DNA of 64,000 nt from Hygrocybe punicea. Lineage: Eukaryota > Basidiomycota > Agaricomycetes > Agaricales > Hygrophoraceae. The stretch is from positions 2,666,001 through 2,730,000 of the forward strand of contig OY744462.1 in assembly GCA_963556145.1 (NCBI GenBank), read 5' to 3'. The notes under the pieces were generated by a model, which saw only the letters and a program-made list of their open reading frames with translations, had not been told where the DNA came from and did not search any database. Within the stretch, counting starts at the first letter, position 1, and the number at the start of each line of letters is the position of its first letter. The translations under genes were made by a program, and so were the position numbers. Positions 22,191 through 32,363 of this stretch are shown piece by piece.

Positions 22191-23330
22191 ATATCTTTGG
22201 TCTCTTCCATTGGCCCAGCTACTTTTCCACCTTGCATCATTTTATGTTTTGCCTGGTCTTCCTCTCTTCACTTCGCAGTCAGCTAATTGCCTCTGCTTAT
22301 GACTTGTGGCCTTACCAATTTTCATATTCAACCGACACACACTGTCCCATCTACATTGAAATTTCATCCACCCTGCTCATCTCAGTGCAACTCAGTCTCC
22401 CATCATTCATGTTGTACCACCCCCTGCTGCTGTAGTCACCAATCATGAAACCCCAGCCCCTTGGTCCATTTCTATGTGTCCTTCATTTATCACCTATTTT
22501 AATCCTGCTCTTACATAAAGGAATTGAGACAAGGTGATAGGCAAAAAAATCACAGAGGAACACCCAATCCTGCTGCTGACCTTGATCGAGATGGTGGTTC
22601 ACCCCTCCAAACTTCCTGTATCACTCATTGCCAGGATGGCAAGATCTACACCACTAGCAATGCACCTGCAGTGGTGTGAATGTTCCTCAATTGGTTTTTG
22701 TTGTAATACCTGCTTTCCCTCTACTCAGTCAGCCAGACTTGACTAAGATCACCATTCAGTTACAGTGAGGTCGTGGGTGATCATGGCCCAACATCTCACG
22801 CACGGACCCCTCATCACGTCACAAACACAAATGGCCAACAGCTAATAACTTGAGGTAGCTGTAGCTGGTAGCTGGTCATCAGCCTTAGCTTAGCCAGACC
22901 TCGGCTAAGCTAAAACTGGCTAGGCTACTGGCTACTTGCCTTAGCTGTGGTAATACTAGAGCTGGATGTATTATTCCAGGTACTTTGTAATTCAAGGGAC
23001 CCATCATTGATGCCAACTTGTAAGGCTCCAGGTAAGAATTCCCCACCCAGGTCAGTGACATCAACACAGTAGTTGTGTTCAAATTGTTTGTCCAATAATC
23101 CATAGGTCTTAACATATTTATGCTCTATGAACACTCCATCAATTCCATCCTCACCATACATAAGGCAAGCTGCCCCATGATTGCCAAGATATATTTAATT
23201 TTCAATGATCCCAACTTTCTGCATTCTGAGAAACCAAACAGCAACACTATATTGATAACTACAAGTCTGTTGAAGACATTGTAGGACTATCTACACACAT
23301 ACTAGAAAGAAAATGTTTCACTACTGCCCA
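22191..23330. other. Decayed repeat-rich spacer with an orphan coding fragment
   Basis: No confident gene. A minus-strand frame at 22925-23161 is protein-like (MYGEDGIDGVFIEHKYVKTY, LLDKQFEHNYCVDVTDLGGE), but it is stopped at both ends and lacks splice partners. It looks like a remnant of an unidentified gene or element. Confidence 0.5.
22852..22942. repeat. Imperfect fold-back sequence
   Basis: TAGCTTAGCC and its complement GGCTAAGCTA are separated by about seven bases at the centre. They are flanked by partly complementary AGCTGGTAGCTGG-like and TAGGCTACTGGCTAC-like runs. Probably a small hairpin MITE remnant. Confidence 0.5.
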
Positions 23331-23993
23331 TTATTTCCTGTTGGCCCTCTCAGCCTTCTTGATACGATCCGTGTCCTTCTGCGCAAACTTGAGAATTCGT
23401 TTCGCGATTCCAATTGGGATATTGCAAACGGTCGAGAAATGGGTGATAGTCTCATTAGCAAGACCTTCACCGGCAAGCTCATGGATGCGCCTGAACCCAT
23501 TCGCCCGGATGGCATCAGTATACTGGGAAAAATTATCTCCATCGACGCCCCGAGCACTGGAGTCGAGTGCAGCAAGCCAAGTGGGGATGGCTGGGAAGAC
23601 ATTGGGGATGTCATCGAAATCTATGCTGTCTGAGCTGGGGATGTGCGGCCCATCACGTCGGGAGTGAGATGATTTTTTGGGTACGGCCGATGGAGGGGTG
23701 TACGGGGAATAGTGGTGCCTCGATCCACCATATGGAGGTGGCATCTGAATGATGATCGGTTGAGCCGCACCGCTTGTAGCAGCAACTTGAGTGGGTTTCG
23801 CATTTACGTGCCGGCGAGAGGAAGCATCGCCAAGCTTCAACTGGACAGGTGGCGAGATGGTCGAATCATACGAGCCGTTTGCCTGACGTGGACTACAATG
23901 AGTCTCGTTAAGCAATAAATAAATGGGGGACTCACGAGAAGCATGCCTCAGAGACTTAGATCAGTTATTTGTAAGGTGTAGTGATGGCCCTCC

Positions 23994-25651
23994 TGTTACG
24001 GATCGCTTCTGCAGCGGGCTCCGGCAACAATCAACTTAACAGGGGATCGGCTTCCAGAGGGGAGAACAGCAGTTTCATTGGTAGATAACACTGCTACAAG
24101 GGGGGAGGTTCGTGGTCTAAAGTCATTGCGAGCCGTGGGGGTTACCCAAAACAAGATGAGTCTGCCCCAAGAACCAGACTAAACGTAAAGAAAGGAAAAG
24201 AAGAAAAAGTCCGAACCAACAACAAGAACAGTATATATAATGACTGGTCTTGAGGGGAGGTAAATAGAAACACAACCATGAAGCCACAACATGTCCAACT
24301 ACACCATGTGTTCACCATGAGGCGCACATGAGGCGTCCTCATGTCGATGTTCTCGCGATCCAACTGGAGGCCCGGGTGTCATTGAGGGAGAGGTGAGGTC
24401 CAGATGACTCGGATGATTTGTCATCGGATCATGTGATGTGCAGAATTGCCTATTCGGGGTCTACACTTGTTGTAACAAGCAAGTGTGCAATCTGGCAAGT
24501 GCATTGCACGGTCGGGTCGAAGATGGGTATCATCCAGTGTGGGATTGGTGATGAGAATGTCTTGAGGTGGTGTGGATGTAGTGGCAAGGTTTGCATGAAA
24601 GAAAACAAAGGAATGTGTGGAAGGAAAACCAACTAGGACGGTGGGCTAGTCGAGGTCAGACATGTGAACAGCACAAGCTGTACCGGATGACGATGTCTGT
24701 GTTGATGACGTATCGAGGAGCGATGTCTTGTCCTGTTTGTGGAACAAGAAGGTCCACTTGATGTCGGTATTCGTCCAAGAAAGGGTATCATTGTAAACGA
24801 GTGTGGGAGATATCAAGGTTATAGATGGAAAAGGATAAATGAACGTGGGTCCAGGTGTTGAGTCATGGCATGAGTGACAAGCTGTGGGAACAAGTCGTCG
24901 GGTACTGCATTGAAGCGGTGTCGTGCGAACAATATGTGATAGGGGTTGGTTCACTGTTTGGGAAGTCGTATGGTCTGTGGTCGAAGTCTAAAAGAGTATG
25001 CTCCGGCGATGGTCGGATTAGAGAGAACAGTGAAATGTCTTGTGATCGGGGATTGTCCAGAGTTCGCATGCAGGTGAGGAATGTCGTCGGATCGTCAGGG
25101 AGGATAATGGTGGGCACAGGGTATGAATATGGAAACCAAATATCCGGGAATGGCAATTGTCAATTACGTGTCGATATATTGTCGAGGTGGAAGTCAGAAG
25201 TATCAATGGCGGAAGGGTTTCGGTGCCGATGCCAAAGATAGATCATAACAAGGTAGAAACCGATCAGGAAGGTGATGGCAATGCTGCCAATAACAATTAC
25301 GGTAATGAGCTGTGTCGGGAGTACAGCCATTGTGATCGGTTTGTCGTGGGATAGCGTAAACAAGATATCGAAGGGAAAAGACAATGTTGGTGACGTCCAT
25401 CGGCAAGGAGACTATTCGGGTACAACAAGGTCACGTGGGATATGTCCATGGTCGGTCTGGATTGTTCTAGAAGAAGGGACAAAAAGAGAACAAGAATAAG
25501 AAAATACAAGGATGTCCGAATGAAGAAACAATGACGTTGAAAGGAAGACAAAGGACAAAAAGAAATGAAAAAGGAAGGTGTGCAGTGCAGAATCGTCATG
25601 GTGGGTATCAGAATGGGCATCGGGGTGGGAAGCGGAGTTGGAAACGTAACA
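23994..25651 (-). repeat. 3' LTR of the complete element (left)
   Basis: 1658 bp, bounded by TGTTACG and CGTAACA, with CCTCC outside its left edge. It contains the 56-codon ORF at 25160-25330. Confidence 0.93.
25160..25330 (-). CDS. LTR-embedded 56-aa membrane peptide ORF (left LTR copy)
   Basis: The ATG at 25330 gives MAVLPTQLITVIVIGSIAIT, the rest of one hydrophobic helix, then WHRHRNPS, DFHLDNISTRN and a TGA. It is identical in the right LTR. The reading frame continues open past the TGA for about 97 codons, but that part has changed as freely as non-coding sequence when compared with the solo LTR. The ORF is therefore judged to end at the TGA. Expression is not shown. Confidence 0.5.
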   Translation of the reverse strand: MAVLPTQLITVIVIGSIAITFLIGFYLVMIYLWHRHRNPSAIDTSDFHLDNISTRN

Positions 25652-26757
25652 ATACCCCCGGAACAAGGGGAATCGTCCCGATTAACCGGAAGAACAAAGA
25701 ACAAGGGAAACAAAGAACAAGGAAAAAAATACAAGGAAAGAACAGACAGTTTAACGACATGATCAAGGTCGGCAAGAAATCAAAGACATGAAGAAGGAAA
25801 AAATGTCAGTCCAAAGGTCATTGAATCATGAAGACGTTACTGAGTTACAAGGGTTTCAAAAGAAATATATCCGGGTTCGTCCAATTGTTTTTTTGTCATT
25901 TTTTGTCATTTTCAATAATCAGGGGTTGTTGTTTCTTTGTCATTAAATCGTCAAGGGTGTCGGGTTGAAAGGAGATAAAGGTCGTCGGGGTCCAGGTGTT
26001 CATTCAGGGTTTTCGGTTTAAAGAGAATTAGGTGGTCGGCATTTTTGGGATGAGGGAGTTCTGGATGTCAGGGAGTTCCGGGTGTCAGAAGTTTATAGTC
26101 ATTACGGACATTTGATTGGGCATAGATTTATATCGTTTCAGATATCGGTGTTGTTGACTGATCGTGGATTTCCTACACTCAAATGGTGTGCGAGATTTCT
26201 TCATATTCCATGAATGCAACAAGGTTTGGTGTCGGCCAGAGGATGTTTGGGGATTCGGGATAAGGAAGGTGAAAGAATTGCCAGTTCCAAGTTGTACATT
26301 GGCAAAGGATTTCGGATGGGGATTCATTCTTCACTGTTTCTTTTTCTGGTGCATTTACTGCCATACTGGTCAGCAGCACATCGGGTTCCTTTCCATATGG
26401 GATTGGAGGTCATTGGTTTGATAACCAGTATCCTTCTGGTTCAGTTCTGGTGTTCATAGACATCAAGGTTCATTCTACGGCTTATAGCGATCATGCATGC
26501 GTCTGGAGGTCATAGATTTTATATCATTTCGGATATTCATCTCTTACTTATATAGCTGGTGAGAGAACCTGCTGCTTCGTCTCTTATTTGTATAGCTGGT
26601 GAGAGAACCTGCTACATGTTTCTCTATGGTCATGTTCCATCTGTCCATTCCATTTCTGTTTCTTCTCTTCTGTTTCTGGGTATTCTGTTTCTTCTTCTGG
26701 GTGTTTTCGTTGGTGTAAATAATGTCGGGGTTGTTTACACACAGGGGAAAGTCCATT

Positions 26758-27249
26758 CTATGCATCATACATGACGGGGGTGTATCCTTTCACAAACAGC
26801 ATCAATCTCCAATCCAATCCATGGATGTCATTCTCCTTCCCTTTCACCATACGCTCATGCATTGCACGAAATAAGGCATGACGATGATAATCGGGTTCTT
26901 TGGTCCCATGTCTCGAACGTTTGTCTTGCATGTTATGGCCATCAGAACGGTGTGCACGGTCGAGTTTCTTTTTCTGGGATTGGGGAAGAAGTGGAGAGCG
27001 GCGACGTGACTGGGTTTGGAGCGAGACAAGAGGTGGAGAATACAACCATGCTCGGTATTCATCATCCATCTCTATGTGCAGCCGGTGGGTTACTTTTCGA
27101 GGGGGTGTCGGAAGATCAGTGAGACTGTCCATGTACACATCAGAGTCATCAATGGGGGGAGTCGGATGTTCTTCACCGCAAATATTCACTGCACCAAAAT
27201 ATAGCTCATTGTCCAGATCATCGAAGATAAAGGGTACGTCGAGACTCAT
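26758..27249 (-). CDS. ORF in the internal region of the LTR element, unknown function
   Basis: The ATG at 27249 opens 163 codons (start MSLDVPFIFDDLDNELYFGA) with an acidic N-terminal half (PTPPIDDSDVYMDSLTDLP) and a basic half (RSDGHNMQDKRSRHGTKEPD, then AMHERMVKGKEND). Upstream on the same strand, 27246-27719 is open in another frame with protein-like text (WARP-rich, then WFPLNRPDDWVDYISWNDPR). A third frame between them is also open (LVLHPYPRIIVTHVSSSILD). This looks like one gene broken by introns or frameshifts. There is no similarity to Gag, protease or polymerase that I can see. It may be captured host sequence. Confidence 0.35.
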   Translation of the reverse strand: MSLDVPFIFDDLDNELYFGAVNICGEEHPTPPIDDSDVYMDSLTDLPTPPRKVTHRLHIEMDDEYRAWLYSPPLVSLQTQSRRRSPLLPQSQKKKLDRAHRSDGHNMQDKRSRHGTKEPDYHRHALFRAMHERMVKGKENDIHGLDWRLMLFVKGYTPVMYDA

Positions 27250-28701
27250 TGTCGATGTCGACGGTGGGGATGGTGTCGAGGATGCTGGACGATACGTGTG
27301 TCACGATGATTCTGGGGTACGGGTGCAAGACGAGGAGCGGGGATGCGAACAACGAATCGATGATGAGGAAGTTCTTCGTCCAAAATGTATTGGAGACGCT
27401 GGAGGAGGAATTGGCTTCGACGATTTCTTTGCTCAGTGATCCGTAGACCACCCAGGAGACGGTGTAATTCGTCAAGGACCGGTGTCACGGATCGTGGAAG
27501 GAAGACGAGGTGAGGAATGCGAGGATCGTTCCAGCTGATGTAGTCAACCCAGTCGTCAGGTCGGTTGAGGGGGAACCAGGCAAGATCACACTGCCACCAG
27601 CGACGGGCAGGCCACGGGTAGGGATGGCCTGGAGGGCAGAGGTTGGCCAGGGTGACGACAGGTGGGTGGCTTAAAGAAGTTTTCCGTCTTCGGTAATTAC
27701 CATGCCTCGTTGTCAGCATCGTGTCGGAGTTTCCAGTGATCGATCCATGTACCAGGGTCTTGGTTGCCTCGTGGATTCGTATGTATGATCGGGGATCAAA
27801 CTTCTAGAAAAAGAGGGTGTGTAGCGGGATATCACCTGATATGCCGATCCGCGCTATCCAAATCGGTAAGGAGTGGTGTTTCGTATGTGTTCCGGTCATG
27901 ACAATCATTATAATCTTGGTCATTTGTTCATCCATGTCAAACAAAGAGGGTCCCCTTTCATCTGTTCCAACAGACTACTAAGATCAACCACTTCTCTTTG
28001 TTACAACATGTACAGGTCATCACAGGATTCGGGGTTTCGTATGCATACTGGCTTTCTCTGGGCTTTCTGCATTTGGTAAGGAGATGGGAGAGAGGAGATG
28101 GAAGGAAGGGTAGAAAGGAAGGTGGTTTGAAGGGTTCAATGATTTCGGTTCGTCTAGGGAGAGGGAGTCGTAATATGTCTGGTACAACCAAAACATATTT
28201 GAATCATGAAGGTGGGATACCTAGGGCGATTGGTTTGTCTAGCAGTATCCTTCTGCATCTGGGGCAATGACAAGTCTTGTCCATTGCATCATTTCATGTC
28301 GTAATTATCATATCAAGGTAGCAGAATGACAGTGGTGACGTTAGTCAGGGGTTTATTTCGATCCAGGTTCCAGGATTGGGCTTGAGCAATTATTATGGAT
28401 AAACCATGAATAATTCGCAGGGCGGCAGTCTTGAGGTTGACCATTCGGAGTATTCAACAATCATTCGGGGTCCGGGTGGCTAGTGTACATCAACAGATTT
28501 CAGGTCTGTGTCAGTAACAGGCTAGCATCATTCGTTCGTCCATTCGTGTGGGGTCAGGGTTTAGGGATGAATAAAGTCGAGAGGAGGAGGAGAGGGAGAG
28601 GGTGTAGGGGAGGACGAGGGAGGGATTCGGAAGAGAGGAGGGGGTTCATTCGTTCATGTCGAAAGTTGAATGTCAAGGGAGTTGAGAAACGTTTAGTCTT
28701 T

Positions 28702-30359
28702 TGTTACGGATCGCTTCTGCAGCGGGCTCCGGCAACAATCAACTTAACAGGGGATCGGCTTCCAGAGGGGAGAACAGCAGTTTCATTGGTAGATAACACT
28801 GCTACAAGGGGGGAGGTTCGTGGTCTAAAGTCATTGCGAGCCGTGGGGGTTACCCAAAACAAGATGAGTCTGCCCCAAGAACCAGACTAAACGTAAAGAA
28901 AGGAAAAGAAGAAAAAGTCCGAACCAACAACAAGAACAGTATATATAATGACTGGTCTTGAGGGGAGGTAAATAGAAACACAACCATGAAGCCACAACAT
29001 GTCCAACTACACCATGTGTTCACCATGAGGCGCACATGAGGCGTCCTCATGTCGATGTTCTCGCGATCCAACTGGAGGCCCGGGTGTCATTGAGGGAGAG
29101 GTGAGGTCCAGATGACTCGGATGATTTGTCATCGGATCATGTGATGTGCAGAATTGCCTATTCGGGGTCTACACTTGTTGTAACAAGCAAGTGTGCAATC
29201 TGGCAAGTGCATTGCACGGTCGGGTCGAAGATGGGTATCATCCAGTGTGGGATTGGTGATGAGAATGTCTTGAGGTGGTGTGGATGTAGTGGCAAGGTTT
29301 GCATGAAAGAAAACAAAGGAATGTGTGGAAGGAAAACCAACTAGGACGGTGGGCTAGTCGAGGTCAGACATGTGAACAGCACAAGCTGTACCGGATGACG
29401 ATGTCTGTGTTGATGACGTATCGAGGAGCGATGTCTTGTCCTGTTTGTGGAACAAGAAGGTCCACTTGATGTCGGTATTCGTCCAAGAAAGGGTATCATT
29501 GTAAACGAGTGTGGGAGATATCAAGGTTATAGATGGAAAAGGATAAATGAACGTGGGTCCAGGTGTTGAGTCATGGCATGAGTGACAAGCTGTGGGAACA
29601 AGTCGTCGGGTACTGCATTGAAGCGGTGTCGTGCGAACAATATGTGATAGGGGTTGGTTCACTGTTTGGGAAGTCGTATGGTCTGTGGTCGAAGTCTAAA
29701 AGAGTATGCTCCGGCGATGGTCGGATTAGAGAGAACAGTGAAATGTCTTGTGATCGGGGATTGTCCAGAGTTCGCATGCAGGTGAGGAATGTCGTCGGAT
29801 CGTCAGGGAGGATAATGGTGGGCACAGGGTATGAATATGGAAACCAAATATCCGGGAATGGCAATTGTCAATTACGTGTCGATATATTGTCGAGGTGGAA
29901 GTCAGAAGTATCAATGGCGGAAGGGTTTCGGTGCCGATGCCAAAGATAGATCATAACAAGGTAGAAACCGATCAGGAAGGTGATGGCAATGCTGCCAATA
30001 ACAATTACGGTAATGAGCTGTGTCGGGAGTACAGCCATTGTGATCGGTTTGTCGTGGGATAGCGTAAACAAGATATCGAAGGGAAAAGACAATGTTGGTG
30101 ACGTCCATCGGCAAGGAGACTATTCGGGTACAACAAGGTCACGTGGGATATGTCCATGGTCGGTCTGGATTGTTCTAGAAGAAGGGACAAAAAGAGAACA
30201 AGAATAAGAAAATACAAGGATGTCCGAATGAAGAAACAATGACGTTGAAAGGAAGACAAAGGACAAAAAGAAATGAAAAAGGAAGGTGTGCAGTGCAGAA
30301 TCGTCATGGTGGGTATCAGAATGGGCATCGGGGTGGGAAGCGGAGTTGGAAATGTAACA
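28702..30359 (-). repeat. 5' LTR of the complete element (right)
   Basis: 1658 bp, the same length as the left LTR. Its terminal inverted end reads TGTAACA on the plus strand (one C-to-T relative to the left LTR), followed by CCTCC. A TATATATA box near 28940 with a downstream pyrimidine tract on the minus strand is a plausible transcription start region. Confidence 0.93.
29868..30038 (-). CDS. LTR-embedded 56-aa membrane peptide ORF (right LTR copy)
   Basis: Same ORF as at 25160-25330, starting at the ATG read from 30038, 321 bp into the LTR in element orientation. The preceding LTR sequence on this strand is C/T-rich and holds a CACGTG box near 30140, so this copy could be expressed from LTR sequence alone. 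The product would be a one-helix membrane peptide with a basic juxtamembrane WHRHR. Confidence 0.5.
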   Translation of the reverse strand: MAVLPTQLITVIVIGSIAITFLIGFYLVMIYLWHRHRNPSAIDTSDFHLDNISTRN

Positions 30360-31454
30360 CCTCCGGATATTTGACACAGGGTTTGCCGTCGTGAAGAGGA
30401 CATTTGAGGTTCTCCATAATCTCGGCAATGTAATCGGCGGATGTCTTCGACGTTTTCTTCCCCGATTCGGTGTCGTTCCCACTCTCCTCATCTGTGTCCG
30501 CTCGTTTCTTCCTCTTGGCCTTCACCTTGTCCAAGCATGTAGTCAGTCCAGTACATAGTATTATCAATTGAAAATTTACCTTGTCCTTCTTATCGTCTGC
30601 CCGTCTCTTTCCACCCTTGCGAGACGTTTCGCGTTGATCGATGAGAATAACCTGAAATGCCTTCTTTTTACCTTTAGCCTTAGCCATCTGATTCAACTCT
30701 GTCCGTGCGGCATCGAATAACGCAGCAAGTTGAGTTGCTTTGGTGAGTAGGAGAGGTCGCGCCTTGGCAGTCCATGTGCTAAACTTATAGGCCACCTCGA
30801 GTTCGGAACGCCGAATATCCATCACATCGGCAACCTCGCTACAAAACATACTCCAAGTGATGTCGGATGAAAAATTTTGTATGTCGGATGCGGTCCCGAT
30901 AGGGATATTGAATTCGAGGCAGAGAACTTCTGTAAATTAGCGTAAGCATAGGAAATATGTGAATAAAAAACCAGAAAACCATCGGGTTCGGAATCAGCAT
31001 CAGAATCCGAGCTGAAGCCTTTGACGATGTCAAATTCTTCATTGCGTTTTGCGTCCGCAGCCCCAGCTGGCCCAAGAAGCTTTTTGACAAGGATGTTGAC
31101 ATCGTCGGCGTCTCGCTCGTTGTCGGAGCCAGGAGGTGGATTGTATACCTTGTCGCGATCTAGCACTTCGACATCCGGCTCCGAGTCGTCTAGTCTGTTG
31201 TTGTCGCGCACTTTGTAGGCTGGCGTTGGTTTGGGACGTGTTCGAGGACGAGGGGGCGTAGGGCTTTTGCCAGCCTCAACCGGCAGGTCCTTAGGGACAG
31301 GAGCTGCCCAGTGTGCTTTGGGACCTCGGCTTTGTTTTTGTCAAGCGTTCCCCATGCAAGTCGCGATGAAGGATGAAGGATGATCTTCGGCCGTTTCCGC
31401 GGTAACACACGATTTGATTTGGCTCTCAAGCAACAAATATATTTATATAAGTAC

Positions 31455-32071
31455 AGTACATGTCTCATATACGAAGGATAGACCAGCCATGCAAAAACAG
31501 AACAGATAGATGTCGAGAAAAATGGCTGGAGGTGGATAGTATAGTACAGAGGTTCCAAGCCGCCTGTAAAGCCGAGTACTGAGTGTGGTCAGCTTATGGC
31601 GACGCATGCACCTGGGGTAGACATACCATGAAAGGTTCCATATAGTTCCTGGACAACATCTCTCCACTAGGTAATGCAGATACGCTCACAGCGTCAGGGC
31701 GGCGTTGGGTGACATCTGGGTTTTCCTACGGTGAAAATTCAAGTGATTCAGCACAAAAACTACATGGGCATCTGGGGAGGACATACCTGGGTTATTTCGG
31801 CCCAATTCCAGCTTGGTATCTCCCCGCGATGCACCAGAAATGTTCTCCGAGAGGGTGACAAGGCCCAAATTTTGATCATGCCCATACTTGAGAAATGGGG
31901 CCTGAAAGTTGGTTGTGCACCTGGAGAGGGATGAGGGGATGACAGAACAGAAAGAATTAGACGGAAATGTTGAGAATTGGATGAGAAACGGCTCACCGAT
32001 GTTTTGTGTGCCAGAGTGACAAAAGTCGCGTGTTACGTGTGATGTGACAACCTTTCTGAAAACGGCAATAA
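31455..32071 (-). repeat. Right arm of the inverted duplication
   Basis: Reverse-oriented counterpart of 17247-17858. Most differences seen by eye are CpG in the left copy and TpG or CpA here, as expected from deamination of methylated DNA. It lies between the split host-like gene and the tetraspanin gene. Confidence 0.9.
31465..31885 (-). CDS. Small spliced ORF of unknown function, right copy
   Basis: Counterpart of the left ORF, with both introns and splice sites preserved, starting MGMIKIWALSPSRR at the ATG read from 31885. It differs by a few substitutions and reads through the left copy's stop to end HGWSILRI, about ten codons later. Preserved splice sites suggest both copies derive from a working gene. 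The function is not recognised. Confidence 0.4.
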
Positions 32072-32363
32072 TAATGAAGTAACTTTGTGAGTAAACAATT
32101 ATAATAAACTTTAACTCTGACGTGCCACTGATGATCAGGTTGCAGACACTCTACTTATGTACATACAACGATGGAAAGTTAAGAAAAGTAAAGCTCGGTT
32201 CGGGAAAAAAACATGTCGTGAAACCAGGGTCCTGATATGATCGTCATCACACCCAACACCAATAGAACAATGCACGAGAAAAACGAAGGGTCCGATGACG
32301 AGAGGAATGCTGAACATCACGGCGCAGGGATTCAAAACGCCGGAAGAAATGCAACTCCAGGCT

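Larger units (their letters stand above)
23994..30359 (-). mobile_element. Complete non-autonomous LTR retrotransposon (LARD-like), 6366 bp
   Basis: Two 1658 bp LTRs (23994-25651 and 28702-30359) enclose 3050 bp. The element as a whole is flanked by a 5 bp duplication, CCTCC at 23989-23993 and 30360-30364. The bases next to the inner LTR edges do not match each other, as expected for one element rather than two insertions. The LTRs look essentially identical; one C/T change at the terminus is visible, so insertion is recent. No reverse transcriptase, integrase, protease or Gag zinc-knuckle motif is seen inside. Minus orientation is inferred from a TATATATA box followed by a pyrimidine tract late in the LTR, a G-run (CCGGGGGTAT) abutting the left LTR as a possible polypurine tract, and ORFs on that strand. 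A canonical tRNA-binding primer site was not found. Confidence 0.9.
23331..31330 (-). pseudogene. Host-like gene of unknown function split by an LTR element and carrying a nonsense codon
   Basis: Minus-strand exons on the right side are about 31330-30985 (acidic, LDDSEPDVEVLDRDKVYNPP), about 30926-30585 (VLCLEFNIPIGTASDIQNF, then KAKGKKKAFQ) and about 30550-30365 (CPLHDGKPCVKYPE). The LTR element then intervenes. On the left side the frame continues EGHHYTLQITDLSL, TGA, GMLL at 23988-23938. After a GTGAGT...CAG intron it goes on as ANGSYDSTISPPVQLKLGD, through a Pro/Ser-rich stretch, to a helical SAM-like C-terminal region (GDNFSQYTDAIRANGFRRIH) and a stop at 23331. The TGA sits where LSLW is expected, as TGG to TGA. 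The true start was not found; the frame is stopped just upstream of 31330. Domain identity is unknown. Confidence 0.72.

Noticed and set aside
25652..25700. A tRNA primer-binding site next to either LTR.
   Set aside because: Neither inner LTR edge is followed by TGG or a recognisable tRNA 3'-end complement; element orientation therefore rests on other evidence.
19001..30359. Reading the LTR copies as long terminal inverted repeats of a DNA transposon.
   Set aside because: All three are in direct orientation, end in TG...CA, and make 5 bp duplications, which is LTR behaviour.
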